64,000 nucleotides of DNA, from positions 22,909-86,908 of the forward strand of contig DATFKK010000180.1 in assembly GCA_035268685.1 (NCBI GenBank), in the 5' to 3' direction. Every line of letters begins with the position of its first letter. Within the stretch, counting starts at the first letter, position 1. The stretch comes from Candidatus Krumholzibacteriia bacterium (GTDB taxonomy: Bacteria; Krumholzibacteriota; Krumholzibacteriia; JAJRXK01). The notes beneath the pieces are model-generated. The model had not been told where the DNA came from, made no database searches, and was given only the letters and a program-made list of their open reading frames with translations. This document shows, in pieces, positions 58,316 to 64,000 of this stretch. The translations under genes and the position numbers were made by a program.

Positions 58316-60409
58316 GTGAGCACCTCCGGACCGTCGAACCGCCTCGCGCACGAGAAGAGCCCCTACCTGCTGCAGCACGCCCACAATCCCGTGGACTGGT
58401 ATCCGTGGGGCGACGAAGCCCTGCAGCGCGCGAAGGACGAGGACCGGCCGATCTTCCTGTCGATCGGCTATTCGACCTGCCACTGGTGCCACGTCATGGA
58501 GCGCGAGTCGTTCGAGAACGAGGAGATCGCACGGCTCATGAACGAGCGCTTCGTGTGCATCAAGGTCGACCGCGAGGAACGTCCGGATCTCGACGAAATC
58601 TACATGGCGGCGGTGCAGGCGATGACCGGACAGGGGGGCTGGCCCCTCAGTGCCTGGCTCACCCCCGACCTGGAGCCCTTCTACGGCGGGACCTACTTCC
58701 CGCCGGACGACCGTTTCGGTCGACCGGGATTCCCACGTGTGCTCGAGGCCCTGTCCGAAGCCTGGAACGAGCAGCGCGAGCAGGCGTTGACGCAGGCGCG
58801 GAAGCTGACCGAGGCCCTGTCCGGCCTGGGCGTCCCACGGGCCGGCGGTGAGATCGACGGTCGCGAAGTCGTCGACCGTACCTACGAATCGTTGCGGAAC
58901 AGCTTCGAGCCGCGCAACGGTGGTTGGGGCAACGCCCCCAAGTTCCCGCGCACCGACTTCGGGGCCCTGTGTCTGCGCGTGTTCCACCGCACCGGCGACG
59001 AGCGCGCCCTGGACATGGTCTCGACCACGCTCGACGCCATGGCGCGCGGTGGGATCTTCGACCACCTCGGAGGCGGCTTCGCACGCTACTCCACCGACGA
59101 GCGTTGGCTGGTTCCGCACTTCGAGAAGATGCTCTACGACAACGCCCAGCTCGCCTTCCACTACGTCGAGGCCGTGCAGTTGACCGGTCGCGAGGATTGG
59201 GTCGCGGTCGCGCGTGCCACCTTCGACTACGTGCTGCGTGACATGACCGACGAGCGCGGTGGCTTCCACTCGGCCGAGGACGCCGACAGCGAGGGCGAGG
59301 AGGGCCGCTTCTACGTCTGGTCGATGGAGCAGATCGAGAAGCTGCTCGACGCCGAGGAACTGGACGTGTTCGCGGCCTACTACGGCGTGACCGCGGGCGG
59401 CAACTGGGAGGGGAAGAACGTCCTCGAACGCGCCACCACGATCGAACACGTGGCCCAACAGGTCGGGGTCGACGCCGGCGAGGCCATGGCGCGCCTCGAC
59501 CGTGCGCGCGAGAGACTGTTCCGTCATCGTGAGCGCCGCATCCGGCCGGGTCTCGACGACAAGGTGCTCACCGCCTGGAACGGGTTGATGGTCCAGGCGC
59601 TGGCCCGCGGTGCGGTCGTGCTCGACGAACCGCGCTACGCCGAGGCCGCCGCGCGCGCCGCCGATTTCCTGTTGAACGAGATGCGCACCGATGGCGGTCT
59701 GTTGCGTCGCTGGCGCGAGGGCGAAGCTGCCATCGATGCCTTCGCCGAGGACTATGCCTTCCTCGTGCGCGGTCTCCTGGAACTCTACCAGTGCGATCTC
59801 GAGCCCCGCTGGATCCGGGCCGCGCGCGAACTCCACGACGAGTGCTTCGATGTCTTCGGTGACCCCGACGGCGGTGCGCTGTTCAATACGCGGCCCGATC
59901 GTGCCGATCTGATCGTCCGGACGAAGGCGGGATACGACGGCTCGATCCCCACCGCGAACTCGGTCGCCGCCGCCAACGCGCTGGTCCTGCACGAACTCAC
60001 CGGTGAGGCCCGCTATCGGGAGCAGGCCGAGGGGATCGTGCGCACCTTCTCGGCCCTGCTCGAGGAGGCGCCCATGGCCATGGTGAGTCTGGTCCTGACC
60101 ATCGACGCCCTCGAGAACGAACGCCCTACGGTGGTGGTCGCGGCCGCGGACCGCGACGAGGCCCGTGCGTGGGTCCACCGTGCGCGCCGGGGCTACCACC
60201 CCGATCTGGTGGTCGCGCACGCGCCGGCCGGCGATCCCCCGGCAGGTCTGGACATCCTCGAGGGCCGCACCGCGGCCGAGGGAGCTCCGCCGCGCGCCTA
60301 CGTGTGCCGCGGCTTCCATTGCGAAGCGCCGACGGAGGATCCTGCCGATCTGGCGGGGGCAGCAGGTCTGCAAAGGAACGAGGGGGAATCGTCCCAGGGG
60401 TTCGCGTGA
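58316..60409 (+). CDS. YyaL/SPATA20 family protein (thioredoxin-like DUF255 plus six-hairpin domain)
   Basis: A 697-residue protein; GTG start. Residues 1-165 are a thioredoxin-like DUF255 domain with the phrase [21 protein letters not shown] and the unusual CHWCHVM site (Cys55, Cys58), then [24 protein letters not shown]. From about 200 a helical six-hairpin (glycosidase-like) domain follows: [79 protein letters not shown]. Function in the family is unsettled; some members act on cellular redox or glycan metabolism. Confidence 0.93.
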   Translation: MSTSGPSNRLAHEKSPYLLQHAHNPVDWYPWGDEALQRAKDEDRPIFLSIGYSTCHWCHVMERESFENEEIARLMNERFVCIKVDREERPDLDEIYMAAVQAMTGQGGWPLSAWLTPDLEPFYGGTYFPPDDRFGRPGFPRVLEALSEAWNEQREQALTQARKLTEALSGLGVPRAGGEIDGREVVDRTYESLRNSFEPRNGGWGNAPKFPRTDFGALCLRVFHRTGDERALDMVSTTLDAMARGGIFDHLGGGFARYSTDERWLVPHFEKMLYDNAQLAFHYVEAVQLTGREDWVAVARATFDYVLRDMTDERGGFHSAEDADSEGEEGRFYVWSMEQIEKLLDAEELDVFAAYYGVTAGGNWEGKNVLERATTIEHVAQQVGVDAGEAMARLDRARERLFRHRERRIRPGLDDKVLTAWNGLMVQALARGAVVLDEPRYAEAAARAADFLLNEMRTDGGLLRRWREGEAAIDAFAEDYAFLVRGLLELYQCDLEPRWIRAARELHDECFDVFGDPDGGALFNTRPDRADLIVRTKAGYDGSIPTANSVAAANALVLHELTGEARYREQAEGIVRTFSALLEEAPMAMVSLVLTIDALENERPTVVVAAADRDEARAWVHRARRGYHPDLVVAHAPAGDPPAGLDILEGRTAAEGAPPRAYVCRGFHCEAPTEDPADLAGAAGLQRNEGESSQGFA

Positions 60410-60509
60410 CGACCTGCATCCCGCTCGCGGCCCGCGGCACGGCGCTTGCCACATTCCTGCGGTTCGCGCACGCTACCGCACCGACGATCCATCGGAGGGG
60501 GCTCCCTCG

Positions 60510-61577
60510 GTGACCGAAACCACCCTCGAGACGCCTCGCGTCCGGCCTTCCATGCACGCTCTCGTGCTCGACGGCCGGCTGCGCCTCGGTCAGCTCCCGC
60601 GGCCGGCACCCGCGGTGAACGGCGTCGTCGTGCGCGTCGACGCCTGCGCGGTCTCCCGTGTCGATCTCGACCTCGTCGCCGGGCGCCGCGCGGTGCAGGT
60701 GCGCCCCGCGGTCCTCGGCCACGAGTTCGTCGGCACCGTGGAGGAGGTCGGCGAGCGGGTCGACCCGGCCTGGCGGGGCCGGCGTGTCGTGGCCAGGCCC
60801 GTACTCGGATGCCGTCGGTGCGCGAGCTGCCGCGATCGCCGGACATGGCAGTGCGAGGAGGGTCGGGTCGGGGGGCTGGGGATGGGCCTGGTCGACGGTG
60901 CCTTCGCCGACTACGTCGGGGTCCCGGTCGAAGCCCTGATCCCCGTGCCCGGCGTCCTCGACGACGAAGAAGCTGTCCTGTCGTACTCGGTCGCCGTGGG
61001 CCTCGAGGTCCTGGCGCAGGTGCAGGGCGCACCGCCCCAGCGGATCCTCGTGGTCGGCGACGGAAACATGGGACTCCTGCTGACGCTCATGCTGCACGCC
61101 GCCGGACACACTGTGAGCGTGATCGGGCGACACCCTTCGCGCCGCGAACTGCTGTGGCGCAGCGGAATCGGTTTCCACGCTCTCGGCGATTCGGGTGCGC
61201 TCGACCCCGACGAGTGGAGCAGGGTCGTCGGTGAGCCCTTCGGTGTGGTGGTGGAGTGCTCCGGTCGCTCGGGCGGTCTGGACCTCGCCGCTCGTGCGCT
61301 GCGACCCCGCGGACGGATCCTCATGGTGAGTGACCACGCCGGGCAGCCCGGCGCGGACCTGCGCTTCCTCGTCGGTCGCGAAGCCGAGTTGGTCGGCGTC
61401 GGAGGCGGCCCTCTGCAACCTGCGATCGAGTTCCTCTCGACCCGCGTCGTCGACGTGTTGCCCCTGATCGACGCGAAGTACCCCCTCGACGACGGGGTGT
61501 CCGCGGTCGAGCGGGCCGGGCAGCGAGGCACTCTGCGAACCATGCTCGTCCGCGTGCCGCGTGAGAGGAGGGTGTGA
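60510..61577 (+). CDS. Zinc-type MDR alcohol/polyol dehydrogenase (first of a tandem pair)
   Basis: A 355-residue medium-chain dehydrogenase; GTG after GGAGGGG. Catalytic-zinc candidates Cys in DACAVSRVDL and His in LGHEFVG are kept; four structural-zinc cysteines occur in GCRRCASCRDRRTWQC. NAD(P) loop: ILVVGDGNMGLLLTLML. Acidic residue after strand 2 is replaced by GRHPS, which suggests NADP. Substrate unknown. Its stop overlaps the GTG of the second dehydrogenase. Confidence 0.88.
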   Translation: MTETTLETPRVRPSMHALVLDGRLRLGQLPRPAPAVNGVVVRVDACAVSRVDLDLVAGRRAVQVRPAVLGHEFVGTVEEVGERVDPAWRGRRVVARPVLGCRRCASCRDRRTWQCEEGRVGGLGMGLVDGAFADYVGVPVEALIPVPGVLDDEEAVLSYSVAVGLEVLAQVQGAPPQRILVVGDGNMGLLLTLMLHAAGHTVSVIGRHPSRRELLWRSGIGFHALGDSGALDPDEWSRVVGEPFGVVVECSGRSGGLDLAARALRPRGRILMVSDHAGQPGADLRFLVGREAELVGVGGGPLQPAIEFLSTRVVDVLPLIDAKYPLDDGVSAVERAGQRGTLRTMLVRVPRERRV

Positions 61578-62581
61578 TCGTGCGTGCGGTCGTCGTCGGA
61601 GAGACCGGTCCGCAGTGGGCGGAGCGCGAACGTCGATCGCTCGTTCCCGGTCAGGCGCGCGTGCGCGTGCGCACGAGTGCGATCACCGGCCTCGATCGCG
61701 ACGTGATCGCCGGACGCGTCGGCTTCACCGGCACGCCGGGTCACACCTTCGTCGGCGAGGTCGTCGAGGCCGACGGGCCTTCCGCGCGCGACATCATCGG
61801 TCGTCGGGTGATCCCGCGTGGATCCTGGGGTTGTGGAATCTGCGACGCGTGCGCGGCCGGCCTCGAAGAGCGCTGCGCATCACCGCGGATTCCCGGTTTC
61901 GTCGGGGCCGACGGCGCGCACGCCGAAGAGATCGTGGTTCCCGTCCGCGCACTCGCACCGCTCGACGAGGTGATCACCGACGAGGCCGGTGTGCTGGTCC
62001 CTGTGCTCGCCGGCATCCTGCAGACGATCGTGCGCGCCGACCTGCCCCCCTGGACCAACGTCCTCGTCGTCGGGGACGGGGGCACGGGTCTGATGGCCTC
62101 CACGCTACTCGCGCAGTCCGGCTACACCGTCACACTCAACGGCAGACACGGCGACCGCTTCGACGTCGTTCGACGGCACCGCGTCAACTTCGTGCTCACG
62201 GCGGACGACGGCGAGAGTGCGTGGCGTCCCGGCCGGATCGGACCGACCCCCATGCGCTACCCCGTCGTGGTCGATGCCAGTGGCAGTGCCGAGGGATGGC
62301 AGGACTGCCTGGAGCTCGCCTCACCGGGCGCCACCGTGCTCGTGCTCTCGAGCATGTGCGACGGGATCCCGCGGCCGGTCGAGCGCGTGCAGGAGAAGAG
62401 CCTGCGTCTGATCGGCGTGCGCGAAGGTCCCGTGGAGCCAGCGATGGCGATTCTGGCGGCCGGCCTGTTCGATCCGACCGAAGTGGTCCGCCGTATCGAT
62501 TCCTTCGATGACGTGCTGTCCGCCTACGACGCCGCGGACAAGCACACCAACTGGCTGACGATGCTCCGCATGGTCGGCTGA
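61574..62581 (+). CDS. MDR-family dehydrogenase paralogue without the catalytic-zinc Cys (second of the pair)
   Basis: A 335-residue protein similar in plan to its upstream neighbour. The position of the catalytic Cys reads TSAITGLDRD, with no Cys, and the usual HE is HT (GHTFVG), so it probably holds no catalytic zinc. Three or four structural-type cysteines remain in GCGICDACAAGLEERC. Nucleotide loop LVVGDGGTGLMASTLL is intact, again followed by GRHGDR. Translation is coupled by GTGA to the first gene. The two probably form a hetero-oligomer or act in sequence on one substrate. Confidence 0.87.
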   Translation: MIVRAVVVGETGPQWAERERRSLVPGQARVRVRTSAITGLDRDVIAGRVGFTGTPGHTFVGEVVEADGPSARDIIGRRVIPRGSWGCGICDACAAGLEERCASPRIPGFVGADGAHAEEIVVPVRALAPLDEVITDEAGVLVPVLAGILQTIVRADLPPWTNVLVVGDGGTGLMASTLLAQSGYTVTLNGRHGDRFDVVRRHRVNFVLTADDGESAWRPGRIGPTPMRYPVVVDASGSAEGWQDCLELASPGATVLVLSSMCDGIPRPVERVQEKSLRLIGVREGPVEPAMAILAAGLFDPTEVVRRIDSFDDVLSAYDAADKHTNWLTMLRMVG

Positions 62582-62631
62582 GGATCGCGGGAACCCGACC
62601 CGTGGGATCGGGGCCCGCGCCGGACCTCAGC
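62577..62631. terminator. Possible bidirectional terminator between the MDR and DUF4097 genes
   Basis: Seven-base outer arms (62577-62583 with 62625-62631) and an inner CGCGGG/CCCGCG pair (62586-62591 with 62614-62619) enclose the convergent stops. A moderately strong fold that overlaps the ends of both genes. Confidence 0.4.
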
Positions 62632-63757
62632 GAGCCGCGATGCGGATCCCGCCGCTTCCCGTGTCGAGGTGCACACGCGCCGCGCCACCGCCGATCTCGA
62701 ATTCGATCCGGTCGCGCTCCTTCGAACGCACCAGTGCCTCGGCGATGTCGAGGTCGACTCCGCCGCTCGAGGTCTCCGCCCAGACGTGTGCGGATGCCGT
62801 CGCCGGAAGGAGCAGGCGGATCGAACCGCTGCCGGTGTCGATCTCGAAGTCCCCGTCGCCCATGCGCGCGAGGTCCACCTGCACCGATCCGCTGCCCGTG
62901 TCGACGACGAGTTCGTCGGCCTCGAGCGCCGTGCACTCCACCGAACCGCTGCCGGTGTCGATGGTGACTTCGAAGAAGCTCGACCGATCCGTCTCGACGC
63001 TGCCGCTGCCCGTGTCGATCAACAGTCGTTCACCGCGGGCACCGAGCAGCGTGACGCCGCCGCTTCCGGTGTCGATTTCCACACTTCTGCCGTCGATGTC
63101 GCGGGCATCGACGTTCCCGCTCCCGGTGTCGACGTAGAGGTCGCCGCTCACGCCCGTCACCTCGACGTGGCCGCTGCCCGTGTCGACTTCGAGATCGCCC
63201 TCGACACCTCGGGCGAGGATCTCGCCGCTGCGGGTCGCCAGGTCCAGACGCGCGACGACCTCGGAGGCCCGCACCACACCGACGCCGTTGCGGACGGAGA
63301 GGCCGGCCTCACGCGGAACGCGGATCGTGACGTCGGCCCACATCTCGGTCCCGTCGCCGCGGCCGCGGACCTCGAGACGGTCGCCGCCGAACAGGCTCCA
63401 GCCGCCACCGCCGCCGTCACGGTCCATGCGGACGCGGCCGCGCCCGAGTTCGGGATAGACGAAGCGGTCCTCGTCGGGAAAGTGGACGGTGAGCCGGGCC
63501 CGACGCCCGTCGTCCGTTTCGAACTCGACCCGGTCGACCGCGGCGTCGGAGCCGCGAACCTCGACGAGCACCTCGAAGCCCGAACCGTCGTGGCCCTCGA
63601 CCGTGACGGCACCGATGAGGTTGGCCACGCTCAAGGACTCGGCGTCGAAGCGGAAGGTCTCCTCGAACTCCTGCGCCCACACCGGACCGTGGGTCAGGGC
63701 CAGGAAGAGGACGACGGCGAGCACGGGCCGCACCGGGGATCTGTGATCGGTGAACAT
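62627..63757 (-). CDS. Secreted DUF4097-type beta-solenoid protein with DTGSG repeats
   Basis: A 376-residue exported protein. ATG 63757, with GGAGG five bases upstream, opens a signal peptide ending VWAQE (about residue 29). Residues 30-190 have the DUF4097 start (LIGAVTVEGHDGSGFEVLVEVRG, WADVTIRVPREAGLSVRNGVGVV). From about 195 to the end, eight pieces V/L-x-I/V-DTGSG-x-V recur about every 19-21 residues, with close variants RSGEI and TSSGGV: a regular parallel-strand solenoid. Acts at the cell surface or periplasm; role unknown. Convergent with the dehydrogenase pair. Confidence 0.85.
   Translation of the reverse strand: MFTDHRSPVRPVLAVVLFLALTHGPVWAQEFEETFRFDAESLSVANLIGAVTVEGHDGSGFEVLVEVRGSDAAVDRVEFETDDGRRARLTVHFPDEDRFVYPELGRGRVRMDRDGGGGGWSLFGGDRLEVRGRGDGTEMWADVTIRVPREAGLSVRNGVGVVRASEVVARLDLATRSGEILARGVEGDLEVDTGSGHVEVTGVSGDLYVDTGSGNVDARDIDGRSVEIDTGSGGVTLLGARGERLLIDTGSGSVETDRSSFFEVTIDTGSGSVECTALEADELVVDTGSGSVQVDLARMGDGDFEIDTGSGSIRLLLPATASAHVWAETSSGGVDLDIAEALVRSKERDRIEFEIGGGAARVHLDTGSGGIRIAAR
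62651..63187 (-). repeat. Eight-fold DTGSG-coding repeat
   Basis: Within the DUF4097 gene, the plus strand shows a near-identical block CTGCCSGTGTCGA eight times, mostly 54-63 bases apart (one gap of about 175). These encode V-D-T-G-S-G turns. Codon choice differs between copies (Pro/Gly third bases), so the repeat is kept by protein structure and is not a recent duplication. Confidence 0.8.
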
Positions 63758-63888
63758 AGTGGCCTCCGCAGGGGAAAGGGGGAAGGGTCGCGCGGGTCCG
63801 TGCCGGGGACTTTGCGTCGACCTGTGTCCATTGGAACGTCCCGAACCCGTGGAGAGTTGCATTGTGCCTCCGAGATTGTGCATTCCCC

Positions 63889-63918
63889 AGCGGGGCGGGC
63901 CCATCGGCTCGCCCCGCT
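63889..63918 (-). terminator. Terminator of the outer-membrane barrel gene
   Basis: Nine-base-pair GC arms (63889-63897 with 63910-63918) plus inner pairing lie 12 bases beyond the stop of the partial minus-strand gene at the right edge. Confidence 0.6.
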
Positions 63919-63929
63919 CGTTTCGGCCC

Positions 63930-64000
63930 TCAGAACGCGTACTTCAGCTCGTGTCGGCGGTTCACCGGCAGTTCCCGTGTCTCGATCCTCCGCTCGTAGT
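63930..64000 (-). CDS. C-terminal end of an outer-membrane beta-barrel protein, cut by window edge
   Basis: Only the last 23 codons are present. They read as a terminal beta-hairpin, with a turn near PVNRRH and a final strand HELKYAF ending in Phe. A last strand with C-terminal Phe is the recognition signal for the BAM complex, so this is likely a barrel such as a TonB-dependent or porin-like protein. Identity cannot be told. Confidence 0.55.
   Translation of the reverse strand, partial: YERRIETRELPVNRRHELKYAF

Noticed and set aside
62651..63187. CRISPR-like regularly spaced repeat
   Set aside because: The repeat unit is coding, in frame, of 13 bases with variable third positions and no cas genes; it encodes DTGSG turns.

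Overview
This is a high-GC bacterial chromosome segment, densely coded in short operons on both strands. No rRNA, tRNA, CRISPR array, insertion sequence, phage gene or plasmid function was recognised. Several traits suggest a Gram-negative, respiring, peptide- and amino-acid-using bacterium of the FCB/Gemmatimonadota/Krumholzibacteria/Eisenbacteria kind. They are lipoproteins and an outer-membrane barrel C-terminus, a cytochrome-b558-type succinate dehydrogenase, type IV pilus minor pilins with PilY1, a Ser/Thr kinase fused to TPRs, a large non-canonical ECF sigma factor and many secreted peptidases. The taxonomic guess is an inference from gene content only.

Layout. 1-4.5 kb (minus): start of a secreted M43-like metalloprotease, an EamA transporter, a six-BON-domain secreted protein and a baeRF-type eRF1-like protein. 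4.6-8 kb (minus): an ECF sigma factor whose stop overlaps the start of a membrane Ser/Thr kinase with a TPR array. 8-11.4 kb: a DUF1579-like/VOC fusion, YaiI, a Bax-inhibitor-1 family protein and the chorismate mutase-prephenate dehydrogenase TyrA. 11.5-15 kb (minus): sdhC-sdhA-sdhB. 15.3-20.8 kb (plus): an NlpC/P60 lipoprotein, then three prepilins, PilY1 and an unknown secreted protein. 20.8-27.9 kb (minus): ECF sigma factor, putative anti-sigma factor, alpha/beta hydrolase, EttA, Nudix hydrolase, a small membrane protein, a HEAT protein, a Zn-ribbon protein and an MscS channel.

28-35.6 kb: a periplasmic-looking TPR-CHAT protein divergent from the sigma/anti-sigma pair, P5C dehydrogenase, a beta-barrel protein and a DPP-IV peptidase. 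35.8-39.2 kb: a RelA/SpoT-like protein coupled to a STAS protein, DUF302, and a convergent FIST protein. 39.3-42.7 kb: a complete B12-type ABC importer (binding lipoprotein, ATPase, permease) and a cobalamin adenosyltransferase. 42.9-50.8 kb: a sugar aminotransferase, M14 carboxypeptidase, CYTH protein, Dus, a left-handed beta-helix acetyltransferase and a GT-B-like unknown. 50.8-53.6 kb: a degenerate, lysine-free pyruvate-kinase-fold protein and an Lrp regulator, divergent from a Cys/Met-metabolism lyase. 53.6-64 kb: methyltransferase, small coiled coil, YciA-like thioesterase, RluA-family enzyme with a Zn-finger protein, ALDH7 dehydrogenase, YyaL protein, two tandem MDR dehydrogenases, a DUF4097 protein with eight DTGSG repeats, and the tail of an outer-membrane barrel gene.

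How the genes work together. Secreted peptidases (M43, DPP-IV, M14), P5C and aminoadipate-semialdehyde-type dehydrogenases, and succinate dehydrogenase together suggest protein and amino-acid catabolism feeding the TCA cycle. Signalling genes are unusually common: two ECF sigma factors, a kinase-TPR, RelA-like, STAS, FIST, CHAT and Lrp. No single fully undescribed system is proven. The best candidates are the CHAT/sigma/anti-sigma locus, the RelA-like/STAS pair and the pyruvate-kinase-like pseudoenzyme beside Lrp.
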